A stretch of DNA of 64,000 nt from positions 186,001-250,000 of the forward strand of contig JAEQBH010004123.1 in assembly GCA_016808115.1 (NCBI GenBank), given 5' to 3'. This stretch comes from Tetrastigma voinierianum (lineage: Eukaryota > Streptophyta > Magnoliopsida > Vitales > Vitaceae). A program made the translations under genes and the position numbers. Under the pieces are notes generated by a model. That model saw only the letters and a list, made by a program, of their open reading frames with translations. It did not search any database and was not told where the DNA came from. Shown here piece by piece: positions 22,391 to 33,640 of this stretch; position 1 is the stretch's first letter, and every line of letters starts with the position of its first letter.

Positions 22391-24299
22391 TGTAACACCC
22401 CGAAATATACCCTAGTCGTTTTCGACATGTTTAGGGTATTTTGTAAGCATCGTGGTTGTTTCGTGAGTTTAATCACGAAACATGGAAGCTTGAGGACCAG
22501 AAATTTACAAGATTAAGGACAATTTGTAATTGGTCAAAAGGGGGCATAAAAGTCCTAATGTGAAAAGACTATGGGCCCGAAAATGAAATAATGAGTAAAT
22601 TAAAGCGAATAATGAGTTGAAGGGCTAAGTGGCAATTAGAGGAAGCTAACCCAAAAAATGGGTTTTTGATGGCCAAACAAGGCCTTAGCTAACATGAGAA
22701 TTTAAAGACCAAATTGGTCTCATTTGTGGATAGAGCAAAATCGTGAAAAGAGAAGAAAGGGAAGAAGAAGAGGAAGAAGATGGAGAAGCCAAGGTATGGA
22801 TTCTATGATTTTTGGTATGGAAACTACTTTGGAAGTATGGTTATGGAATTCTAAGGCTTGGTTTGTTAATAGCTTGTCTCAAAGCTAGGGTTTTGTTAGA
22901 ATTCATTCTAACCTTGGATCTCTTGAAAATAGAGTTGATCGAATCCCACGTATGATGCAAGAGATAAACAAAAGAGAATCCTCTCCTTTAGGATGGATTC
23001 ATGGTTAATTGAGAGTTTTTGAGTTAGGGTTTAGAATAAACTCTAACTAAACATCATGTTTGGTTTGTGTATGGGTCTTAACCCATATTAGAATTGTTTT
23101 GGAAGGAATCTTGATATGTTTTTGGAAGAAAGATATGTAATTGAGAGATGAATTGAATAGAAAAGAGATTCCAAAGTGAAATTTGGAATTGTTTTGATGT
23201 GTGTTTGAAGTGTAGAAGTGATTGGGGATCAAAAGTATGGAAAAATGTGAGAAAACACACATTCTGGGCATTCCCGGGTGACTTGTACCGGTACAACGGG
23301 TTCTGCGGTACAGCTTCGTCTTAGTCATTTTTGGCCAAGTTTACGGTCTGACTTAGGGTTACACCCGTCACAATTGCCTCTCTGTTCCCGGTTTCGACCA
23401 GTTTCGTATTTTGGCCATAACTTGCTCATTTCTTATCCGATTTGAGTAGTTTCAAGTGGACATAAAATAGACTTCAAGGAGAACCAAACTTAAAGAAAGT
23501 ATTGTCAGGATTCTGACTCTAAGTGGTCAAAATTCACTCCAAGTGGGGCGTGTACAAGCTCATTTCCTGCATCAGTTAATCATAGAGTAGTCCGAGTTGT
23601 TTCGGACGTAACTTGAGTTCCGGTGCTCCGAATTGGGTGATTCCAGTTGGAAATGAACCCTTAGCACCTTAGCTTTAAAGGAGCACAAAGAACCAGTGTC
23701 AAATATGAAGTTAAGACCCCGGAAAATTAGTAATACAAACTGTCCCTCGGTAAAATTGGTAAACAGACTAGTTGGCATGAAAATGCCATAACTTGAGTTT
23801 AGATGATCCGATTGGAATGATTCCAATTTCTAAGTAAAGCTGATTCATAGAGGGACTAGAATACATGAATGATGTGTGGATAGACATCATATCGTACAAG
23901 TATCTGAAATGCCATATGGAATAGGTATGAAACCTGAATATGATATGGAACCTGAAAACAGCAATGAAACATGAACACATAACGTGGCTAAGAATGCCCT
24001 AAATATTCTGTACGGATAAAAATAGATTATATATGATTATTATCACATATAATTATAAAGCGCCTAAGACCGGGTTATTGAATGACATGGCACACCTGCA
24101 TTACGTGGGAGGCACGTGGCTGCCGGCACTCACGATTAACGTGCGCTGACACTCTGCTTGAGTCTGTCGCGGCTCTACGTATCTTGGCACATTAAGTATA
24201 CGTACTCTCGATTGAGTAACCCGGTACTCTGATTAGTGCGACAGCTCTGTCGATGTTGGCCATCTGCTTTGTGCTCACGGCACCTCGATCTTATCTTTA

Positions 24300-25510
24300 T
24301 TACCTTTGGGTACTTATTGTCTTTGTGTGTCTACTCATTCCATTATTCTTTAGTGCAGGCAATCCGACAATTATATGATAAGACTTTGAATAAAAATAAA
24401 GAATTGAACCATGGTAAAATCTGAATGTACCTCGGTACCTGTATAAATTACGTAGTACCTCGGGTACCTCTATATTTGTTACGCCAGTACCTCTGGTGTA
24501 TCTGTCTCGACTAAGTTACGCAGTACCTACCTGGGTACTCTGTATCTAATTAAGCTCTGTAACTCCTACAAAGTCCGAAGGATGTAATATATTGTTTATA
24601 CGGTTTTTTGGGACAGAACGGCTGTGAAATACTGGAGCCGAAGGAACATACGTGCATTATAAGTATAAGTTACGCAAGAAGAAACTCTTGTAACTCCTGG
24701 GAGATCTATTAAGTATAAGTCATTAGTACCTACGGGTACTCCTAGTATCGAGTAACACTAAGTATAAAGTCATTAGTACCTAAAATTTACTCGTATCAAT
24801 AAAATAGTATAAGTTACGTAGTACCCATGGTACTCGTATCGGAAAATAAGTATAAGTTCTGTAAAATAAGTATAAATCCAGTCGTACCTACGGGTACTTC
24901 CGTATAATGAATCTGTGATCTGTGCCTACGAAAGACTAATGTCCGCATCTGTATAAGTCTGATCCGACCTTGTATGTGATATGATCCTGACCTATTCCGA
25001 CTCATCGTACCTACGGGTACCTTCGCAAAAGAATAAGATCCGAAATACAAGAATCAGTTTTGTAACACTAGTATAAGATCTATAAGACAAAGAATAAGTC
25101 CTGTACACAAACATAAGTTCCGTAAGATAAGTATAAGTTCCGTAATATACATGTATAAAATCCGAAATACATGTATATGCTCCGTAATACCATGATAAGA
25201 TCCGAAATACCAGAATAAACTCTGTAGTACAAGTAGAAGATCCGTATGATAAGGATAAACTCCGTAGTACCTACGGGTACTCCCGTATGAGTATAGGTAT
25301 ACGCTAACATAGGACTTGTTGGGATATGATACCAACACAAGTTGATATCAGAGCAGACATTTGATCAAGTAATACTCACGAGTACTCCCGTATAAGATGA
25401 AGTTTCGCAAATCCAGTATACGTTCCGTAATTTCTGTGATACCTTCGGGTATCTCTGAACAAGTGTAAACTCCGTAGGATAAGTATAAGTTCTTTGAACT
25501 CCTACGGGAG
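24300..25510 (+). repeat. Hairpin array in the 5' LTR (stem-TACG-stem units)
   Basis: Many copies of short inverted repeats with a four-base centre occur at irregular 25-150-base spacing. Clear units are GTACC-TACG-GGTAC near 24726, 24876, 25004 and 25267, GATACC-TTCG-GGTATC near 25439, CTCC-TACG-GGAG near 25500, and TACC-TTTG-GGTA near 24301. Others are shortened, for example GTACC-TCG-GGTAC near 24456. As RNA the centre would form a UNCG-type tetraloop closed by C-G. Stem sequences vary yet remain complementary. Function unknown. Confidence 0.85.
25085..25290 (+). repeat. About 20-bp minisatellite between the hairpins, 5' LTR
   Basis: Roughly ten units related to ATAAGTTCCGTAATAC follow one another, for example ATAAGTTCCGTAAGATA, TATAAGTTCCGTAATATAC and ATAAGATCCGAAATACC. 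The 3' LTR has the same array at 29385-29540. Confidence 0.75.
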
Positions 25511-26369
25511 ATATGAGATAGATAGAAATATCAATACGTGTTTAAATACCTCTGTATAAGCTCGATCTACGTTATACGAAATCCAGAATAAGAACAGATC
25601 ATTGTTATAAGTAGAAGACGGATAAGAATAAATGCGCCATAAGTGTAATTCTGAGTAAGTATAAAGATTGTTATAAAGTATAAGTTCGATACGGGTTTAT
25701 AAAGAAAGGAATCTGAATAAGCATAAATATGGATCCTATGGGAGACATAAGCATTACATTAAAAGTCATAGGTACAAGTAGAGCGAAATTATTTTGATGA
25801 CACAAATAGGAACCCAACTTTGAAATCCGAGAAAATCATAGATTATATAAAAGAGATAAGATTGGATGCCTTGTCATTGCATATGTCTAAGTTTGCCACA
25901 AATATGATCGACACATTATATATTGGTTTATATGATTCATGATGATTTTGATATTATTTGTTTTAATTACAGTTATCATGATTCGGTCTAAGTAGTATGT
26001 CAGTATAAGTTATAAGATATGCTTCCCACTAAGGCGTAAAAAACGGCACGGGTTTTAATCCGTGTAGGTACGAGAGAGACATCGGCCAATCATCCCGGCA
26101 TCTGTTTGACGACACCTTGTATGGGTTCATCGACCAGTTCCGTGCTCGATTGCAATGTAAAGATCAATTTTGTATATGTAAATGGGACTCGAGTTACCAT
26201 GTGTCCTAGATTTTGATGGACACCACTGGGTGGTAGTTCTTTTGATATGATTTTTGGATTATTATAAGTTGTAGGCCATACCAGGTACGGATCAGAGTTT
26301 TAAAAAAAAAAAAAAAAAAATCGGGTAAGAGTCCAGTGTTGGTCTCGCGTCCAAGGCTCAGGCGTGACA

Positions 26370-26661
26370 GGTCGTGTGAGCCCGGGAGTTTAGGCGTTTA
26401 CGGATAAGTATCAGATTAAGGATGTACCTGTAGTAATGTATTGGCCTAATCTGCGGATGCTCTACATCACGTATATCGACTAGAATGAATGAGTGCAATC
26501 CGGCTACGAAAGATTAAGACGGGAGATGTAGTTCTAGTAGGTCTTGTTGGCTCAAGAGAGGAGTCACGCTCCGACAATAAAAGATATAAAGAAAGGATCT
26601 GATATAAACTGACACATGCTAGAGTGTGAATTTCGAATGAAATTCTTTATAAGGGGAGAAT
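26370..26661 (+). other. Internal region of the giant-LTR element, about 290 bp
   Basis: The whole space between the LTRs. It has no frame of note and no recognisable primer binding site after the 5' LTR (GGTCGTGTGAGCCC follows). It ends in the purine tract AAGGGGAGAAT at 26651-26661. Confidence 0.8.
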
Positions 26662-29600
26662 TGTAACACCCGAAATATACCTAGTCGTTTCGGCATGTTT
26701 AGGGTATTTTGTAGCGTAATTTAGTTTCGTGAGTTTAATCTGAAACATGGGAAACGAGGACACAGAATTTACAAGATTAAGGACAATTTGTAATTGGTCC
26801 AAGAGAGGCATAAAGTCTAATGTGAAAAGACTATGATTTGAAATGAAATAATGGTAAATTGAAAGCCAAATAATAATGAGTTGAAGGGCTAAGTGGCAAT
26901 TAGAGGAAGCTAACCCAAAAAATGGGTTTTTGATGGCCAAACAAGGCCTTAGCTAACATGGGAATTTAAAGACCAAATTGGTCTCATTTGTGAATGGAGC
27001 AAAATCGTGAAAAGAGAAGAAAGAAGGGAAGAGGAAGAGGAAGAAGATGGAGAAGCCAAGGTATGGATTCTATGATTTTTGGTATGGAAACTACTTTGAA
27101 GTATGGATTTATGGAATTCTAAGGCTTGGTTTTGTTAATAGCTTGTCTCCAAAAGCTAGGGTTTTGTTAGAATTCATTCTAACCTTGGATCTCTTGAAAA
27201 TAGGGTTGATCAAATCCCATATGGTACAAGATAAACAAGAATCCTCTCCTTTAGGATGGATTCATGGTTAATTAAAGGAGTTTTTGAGTTAGGGTTTAGA
27301 GATAAACTCTAACTAAACATCATGTTTAGTTTGTGTATGGGTCCTTGCTCCCATATTAGAGTGTTTCAGAGGAATCTTGATATGTTTTGGAAGAAAGATA
27401 TGTAATTGAGATGAATTGAATAGAAAAGATTCCAAAGTGAAATTTAGGTGTTTTGATGTGTGTTTAGCGGAAGTGTAGAAAGTGATTGGGGATCAAAGTA
27501 TGGAAAAATGTGAAAACACACATTACGGGGCATTCGGGTGACTTCAATACCGGGTACAACAAGTTCTACGGTCTGACTTAGATTACTGGTCATTTTTGGC
27601 CCGAGTTCTAAGTCTGACTTAGGGTTCTACCAGTACAAGCTATTTGCTACATTCGAGTTTAAATGGGTTTTCGTATTTTGGCCATAACTTGCTCATTTCT
27701 TATCCGATTTGAGTGATTCAAGTGGACACTTAAAATAGACTTCAAGGAGAACCAAAATTAAAGAGAAAGTATTTTCAAGTTCTGACTCTAAGTGGTCGAA
27801 AAATTCACTCCAAAGTGGAGTATGTGGCTCATTTCACCATCAGTTAATCATAGAGTAGTCGAGTTGTTTGGTGTAACTTGAGTTCGGTGCTCTAGATTAG
27901 GTGATTCCAGTTGGAAATAGACCCTTAGCACCTTAGCTTTAAAGGAGCACAAAACTGATGTAAAATATGAAGTTAAGACCCCGAGAAATTCAAGTAATAC
28001 AAACTGTCTCAGTAAAATTGGTAAACCCGACTAGTTGGCATGAGTACTATAACTTGAGTTAGATGATCAGTTGGAGATAGTTCCGATTTCTAAGTAAAGC
28101 TGATTCATAGAGGACTAGAATACATGAATGATGTGTGGATAGACATCATATCGTACAAGTATCACAAATGCCATATGGAATGAGTATGAAACACGAATAT
28201 GATATGGAACACAGCAGGCTGAAACATGAACACATAACGTGGCTAAGAATGCCCTAAATATTCTGTACGGATAAAAGTAGATTATATATGATTATTATCA
28301 CATATAATTGTAAAAATGCCTAAGACCAGTTATTGAATGACGTTAACCTACATTACGTGGGCGAGGCCGCGTATGGAAATTCACTTCGGTGCCTACGATT
28401 AGTCAGGCGGACACTCTCGCGGTGCAATGGCACTCTGGTAGTAGCGGCACATTAGTGCCATGCTCTCTCATTAATTGCCCGGTACTCTCGATTTAGTGCG
28501 ACGGCACTCTCTTGTCATTTGGCACTCCTGCTTTGTCTTCTGACACCTCGATCTTATCTTTGTACCTTTGGGTACTTATTGTCTTTACATGTCACTTACT
28601 CATTCCGTATTCTTTGGCAGTCTAGACAATCCAACAATTATATGATAAGACTTTGAATAAAAATAAAGAATTGAATATGGTAAAGATCTAAATGTACCTA
28701 CGGGTACCTCTGTATAAATTACAGTACCTCGGGTACCTGCATGTTGTTACGTAGTACCTCCCGGGTACTCACATCTCGACTAAGTTACGTAGTACCTACG
28801 GGTACTCACGTATCTAATTAAACTCTTGTAACTCCTACGGGAGTCTGAGGAAGGATAATAATCACATTATAATTACTAAGTTTTGAATAAGGAATATTAA
28901 AGCTCTCTGAACTCCCTCAGGGGAATCCGAAAGGGAACATATCGTAATTATAAGTATAAGTTCGCAAGGAAGAAGCACGCGCTCCTATAGGAGATCCTAA
29001 TAAGTATAAGTCCGGTAGTACCTACGGGTACTCCGTATCAGTAACACTAGTATAAGTCGGTAGTACCTAAAAAGGGTACTCTTCGTATCGATAAAATAAG
29101 TATAGGATTAATAGTACCTTGGTACTCGTATCGGAAAATAAGTATAAGTTACGTAAAATAAGTATAAATCCGATCATTGCCCTCACAGATACTTCCGATA
29201 TAATGAATCTGTGATACATGCCCCTACGAAAGACTAATGTCGCATCTGTATCGATCTGATCCGACCTTGTATGATATGATCTGACCTATTCGGAGCTCTC
29301 GCCGTACCTCTGAATCACAGCCGCAAAAGAATAGAATCAAGAAGCTAAGAATCAGTTTTGTAACACTAGTATAAGATCTATAAGACAAGAATAAGTCCTG
29401 TACACAAACATAAGTTCCGTAAGATAAGTATAAGTTCCGTAATATACATGTATAAAATCCGAAATACATGTATATGCTCCGTAATACCATGATAAGATCC
29501 GAAATACCAGAATAAACTCTGTAGTACAAGTAGAAGATCAATGTAGTAAAGATCAAAACAAGTAGTACCTCACGGGTACTCGGTATGGAGTATAGGTATA

Positions 29601-30662
29601 TGCTAACATAGGACTTGTTGGGATATGATACCAGCAGATTGATGCTCCAGGTAGACATTTGAGTGATAATACTCCACGAGTACTCCGTATAGATGAAGTT
29701 TATAAATCAGAGTATAAATTAAGTAATTTACGTGATACGCCAGGACATCTACGAACAAGTGTAAACTCCGTAGGATAAGTATAAGTTCTTTGAACTCCTA
29801 CGGGAGATATGAGATAGATAGAAATATCAATACGTGTTTAAATACCTCTGTATAAGCTCAGTACAGTATACGAGAAATCCGAATAAGAATAAGATCTGAC
29901 TGTTATAAGTAGAAGACCCGGATAGAATTAGTACGCCATAAATTAGTAATTCTACACGAGTAAGTATAAGATTATTATAAGTATAAGTTCGGTACCGTTT
30001 ATAAGGAATGCGAATAAGCATAAATATGGATGCTATGGGGAGACATAAGCGTGCATTAAAGTCATAAGGTCTAGTGAAGCCGGAATTATTTTGATGACCT
30101 GAATAAGACGACACGAAGTCGAGAAAATCATGAGTTATGTAAAGAGATGAGTGGATGCCTTGTCATTGCATATGTCTAAGTTTGCTCTGGGAATAGCCAA
30201 GTCGAGGCACGGTATATAATGATTTATATGGATTCATGATGATTTGATATTTGTTTATGTTATAAGTTTATGTGATTCGGTCTAAATGCATGTGCATCGA
30301 TTATAGTTAAAAGGATATGCTTCCGCTCGCGTTAAACAGCACGGGTTCATCAGGTGTAGGTACGGAGAAGGCATGTGTCATTAGCATCTGGTGGGCTAAC
30401 ACACTTGTATGGGTTCATCCACGATGGGTTCAGGTGCTTTGATTTGTAATGTAAAGATCGAGTTTGTATATGTAAATGGGACTCGAGTTATATGTCTAGA
30501 TTTTGATGGACACCACTCAGGGTGGTGATTCTTTTGATATGATTTTGAATTATTATAAGTTGTGGGCCATACCCATCGATACCAGTTCGGTTTAAAAAAA
30601 AAAAAAAAATCGGAGTAAAGTCCACGATGTTGGTCTCGCGTCCCGAAAATCGGGGCGTGACA
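26662..30662 (+). repeat. 3' LTR of the giant-LTR element
   Basis: It starts TGTAACACCCGAAATATACC and ends GGGGCGTGACA. It mirrors the 5' LTR, including the GA-rich stretch (27011-27060), the GCACTC-rich zone (28360-28560) and an A-run (30593-30609). Confidence 0.9.
28560..29810 (+). repeat. Hairpin array in the 3' LTR
   Basis: Clear units are GTACC-TTTG-GGTAC near 28561, GTACC-TACG-GGTAC near 28694, 28791 and 29016, and CTCC-TACG-GGAG near 28831 and 29794. A palindrome CTCCTATAGGAG lies near 28992. Several units spoiled in the 5' LTR are intact here and the reverse, so the ancestral array can be followed. Confidence 0.85.
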
Positions 30663-30667
30663 TCCTA

Positions 30668-30931
30668 GGCCCATCGGTTACTTGCTCTCAAAGTTCCTTA
30701 GCCTCCAAGCCAGTAGACTCACATGCATCTCACAGTTGCTTTGTTTCTAGTTCGGACATCATATGTTTGATGCGTCCCTACAACACAGGATAGCCTTAGT
30801 TCAAACTATTTCTTGGTCCTATCAGGGACTTCAATTCTACTTCATCAAATATTTATTAAGCTCGATCTCTAAAGTAGCTACATGCTTGTAGAACCCTTGA
30901 GATGAAGATATGGATAATTTCAAACTCAACA
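30668..30931 (-). repeat. Repeat R, LTR part, unit 2 copy (right piece)
   Basis: It continues the R sequence after the nested element; its first part matches 930-1147. The LTR edge is at 30931, where the minus strand reads TGTTGAGTTTG directly after a purine tract. Confidence 0.6.
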
Positions 30932-30946
30932 TTCTCCCCCTTTGGC
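30932..30946 (-). other. Polypurine tract of repeat R (minus strand)
   Basis: The minus strand reads GCCAAAGGGGGAGAA immediately before the LTR start TGTTGAG. This form is common in plant Ty1/copia elements, so R probably began as a copia-type element pointing left. Confidence 0.65.
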
Positions 30947-32794
30947 TATGTCTTCGGTAAAAATATCAGAAGAATGAAATGAAGATGCTGAAGGGAAGCA
31001 AAACGCCACACGTTTAAGATGAAGATTTTCATTTCATTCATTGTTTGTATTTTTACATGTTTGGCCATACAATTTAGATGGGATCAAAGAAAACCATCCA
31101 TAAGCTGCCCTTTTACCTTCCATCTTCCTGGCGACATTCTTTCCCTCTTTGAGTTTTTGGTAAAAACTTAGAGCGTGAGGGACTGAGAAGATGGAAAATC
31201 TAGAGGCACCTTGTCTCCACTTTTCCCATCACTATGGCCGGACTCTATGGACATCGTTGATTGCAGTCGATTTTGGCGATTAGTAGAACATGAGATCGGT
31301 TGAAATGATATTGGTCCCAAAGGTAGGACCTTTGTTGCTTACGACCAGTTAGGTTTAGTCCTTGAGTTCGAGTGTAGTAGGTCGAATGATACTATGGGAG
31401 TGCAGTGTACTCCCTCTCATTGTCTTCTCCTTCTAAAGTGTAGAATATGGCCTCTTGAGCCTTGGTTTTCTTTAATTCTTCAACGAGGGCAATGAACTCT
31501 CTAGATTTGTATGTATTCCTTGGAGGTGTGGCTTCTGTAGTATTTGCTTGTACGATGATCAGCATGTTTTTCATGGAATTTTGAATGGTCTTGTCTAAAA
31601 TTTCGGACTTTGTCAGAACCGTAGAGGCGGATTTTCCCTTGGGTGCAATTGCTGGTTCGGACTCTGGAACCTTCTCTTTCATTTTCCCTATGTTGTTTCC
31701 TAAAGGAACATCTCTTAAATGGTGCCTTTCATGCAATTTGTGGTTGATGCATCTACGCTCTAGGAAGGCCCAAAATGTCGATGAGGGGTTACTAGATTTG
31801 GTTTTGAATTTGTGAGAATCCCAAATGGTGATGGATACCCTTGTGGCACCCCGATAAGTTGCTTTTTCGACGCGGCGATTTATATGTTCAAACACGAACT
31901 TTCCTAGAATAATTTTTCTCTTCATTCCTACTTGGAACACCAAGGTGGCGAAGTTCTTCGATACAACTAAGCGGTGGGTAGTAGTTGATAATATTTGACC
32001 CGATTAACAAGATGTAATAGTTGACAATATTTGGCCTCGTTAACGGGATATAATAGTTGACAATATTTGGTCATGACAACAGGATATAATAGTTGATATT
32101 AGAAAGTCCACATAATTGGACACCATTTGATATTTGTTAACGAAGAAAAATATGTTTTGAAATGTATTTGCACTTTGGACTTTGATATGAAAGTGTTTGA
32201 TTTGAAATTTGATATGAAATTGTTTGGTTCACATTTGATATGAAATCAATTTCAGAATGTTTTAATGGAAAATTTTGAATGTTCTAGCTTATCTTTAAAC
32301 CGGAAGTTTAGATGAAAAACATTTTCTATTTGTTATTATGATTGAAAACTTTTGATCTATGAAACTATATTATTATTTCTTATTGGGCTTAAAGCAGGTC
32401 CGTTCATTGATATCTTTTCGGTTCTTTTAGTTTCTACGATGAGTGATGGCTAGGTTGGGCTTTTGTTATTATTAGGATTTGATGAAAAGTTAATGTTAGA
32501 CTTTGTTGAACTTATAAGTTCATGTTTATGTGGATTATTTGGTTTTGGAGGTTATGTAGGAAAGTTACTTGAATAATGACACTTCATTTTTTATTAGTTC
32601 GAAGTTGGAATTTGGGAGATTCTGAATAGTTCTATTTGAGAATGTATTTGATATTTGATGAATTTAACACATTACTTTAAACAGATGTTTGGTAATTGGA
32701 CTTAATCCAATTAAGGTTTGTGTCGTTTCACATTTAGTGCCGAGTTGAGGTATGGTCGCAGTCATATCCTTAGGGTGAGTTTCAGGGTGTGACA
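30947..32794 (-). repeat. Repeat R, internal remnant and gypsy-LTR-like end, unit 2 copy
   Basis: It matches 3758-5613. It carries the 183-codon minus-strand ORF (31392-31943) and, to the right, a repeated TATAATAGTTGACAATATTTGG motif (31983-32098). It ends GTTTCAGGGTGTGACA, a gypsy-LTR-like terminus, at the same junction with WAKL sequence as in unit 1. It is probably a composite of two elements. Confidence 0.5.
31392..31943 (-). CDS. Open frame of 183 codons in repeat R, unknown product
   Basis: This is the longest uninterrupted frame in the window. The product is basic and hydrophilic with no membrane segment or signal peptide; it includes FEHINRRVEKATYRG near the start and a lysine- and glutamate-rich, coiled-coil-like end (FIALVEELKKTKAQEAIF). 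It lies about 450 bases before the polypurine tract of R on the same strand, the place of an extra 3' ORF in some copia elements, but I recognise no family. The unit 1 copy (4585-4797) is broken. It could be a chance frame in a decayed element. Confidence 0.35.
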   Translation of the reverse strand: MVFQVGMKRKIILGKFVFEHINRRVEKATYRGATRVSITIWDSHKFKTKSSNPSSTFWAFLERRCINHKLHERHHLRDVPLGNNIGKMKEKVPESEPAIAPKGKSASTVLTKSEILDKTIQNSMKNMLIIVQANTTEATPPRNTYKSREFIALVEELKKTKAQEAIFYTLEGEDNEREYTALP

Positions 32795-33640
32795 ATAGGT
32801 ATATTAAAATTTATGTAATAAAATGCTCTTTCCTTATAATATAGTTATCTGCATTTTTAAAGGAATACTTTTAAGTTCAATTAAATTTGTAAAGTTGTTT
32901 TTTTTTTCTCTTAATCGTTTCCTTTTTTTTTTATGGGTTTGCCAATATTATTAGTCCATAATTACAAAAACGTTTGATCCTAGGAGTACTGGTATGTCAC
33001 TTGTGCCTTTTGTGAAGGACCTATCATTTTTACAGCAAAGGCGATCATTGTGATACTGCAACTATCATTTTGTTTATATGTTCTTATAGGGAATGTTACC
33101 ATATTAGAATCTTATGTTGGTTTTCTTTCAAACTTAGTTCTTGGATTCTTTCACTATTCCCTAATCAAGCTTCCTTCTAGCATTGGAAAATGGAACCAAG
33201 TTTTGAGAATTAATCTATTATTGTGACGTTTGAATTGCAATTGGAAAGCTAAATTACCAAAATACCACCACACATGATTCAGGCTTAATTTACGAATTTC
33301 TAGTGAAGTAACCCATCTCATTTCTTTCAAATGGATTGCAGTCCACTACAAGCGGTCATCAAATGAGCGTAATATTGCACTAGGAAAATGCTACTTGAAT
33401 ATCAAGCAGTATACATGGCGAAAATTAATATTTTATCTTCATTTTATTTCTTTTTGAATGATTGATAAACTTTACGATTTTAATTTGTGTGTATAAATAT
33501 TAAGTTGAAATAATTATGTATTTTCATTCAATATTAAGTAGCAATATGAATATCTTTTCAAAAAAGAATAACAATAGAAAAATAAACTAGCAACAACATC
33601 CTTAGGTACAAACAACTTAAAATAGTTTTTTAGTTTTACT
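32795..33640 (-). other. WAKL intron relic, unit 2, left piece
   Basis: It matches 5614-6465 and the pseudogene 2 intron at 54870-56160. No exon is present. It is interrupted by copia-2 with target duplication TTACT. Confidence 0.7.

Larger units (their letters stand above)
22391..26369 (+). repeat. 5' LTR of the giant-LTR element
   Basis: It aligns along its length with 26662-30662, with differences mostly as small indels. In order it contains a GA-rich purine stretch (22741-22800), a 14-bp palindrome TTGTACCGGTACAA (23283-23296), a GCACTC-rich repeated zone (24060-24290), the hairpin array (24300-25510) and an A-run (26302-26320) near the end. Small ORFs inside are not conserved in the partner and are ignored. 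Confidence 0.9.
22391..30662 (+). mobile_element. Ty3-type LTR element with giant LTRs and tiny internal region
   Basis: The element begins TGTAACACCC and ends GGCGTGACA, and is flanked by a perfect 5-bp duplication TCCTA (22386-22390 and 30663-30667). The LTRs are 22391-26369 and 26662-30662; the middle is only 26370-26661. A polypurine tract AAGGGGAGAAT sits directly before the 3' LTR. No gag or pol is present, so it is non-autonomous or was stripped. Termini resemble long-LTR plant gypsy lineages such as Tekay, so I assign it there by family knowledge; there is no coding sequence to prove it. It is nested in repeat R of unit 2. Confidence 0.85.

Noticed and set aside
24814..25340. Overlapping minus-strand ORFs of 78-94 codons in the hairpin array (and 29224-29658 in the partner LTR)
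   Set aside because: They are translations of the tandem repeats, which happen to lack stops on that strand. The products are repetitive and frames differ between LTRs.
24300..25510. CRISPR array
   Set aside because: Unit length and spacing are irregular, spacers are themselves related repeats, and the context is a plant LTR.
27047..27271. 74-codon frame starting MEKPRYGFYDF in the 3' LTR
   Set aside because: Part of the frame recurs in the 5' LTR (22782) but breaks early, and it lies in the LTR 5' region with no family match.
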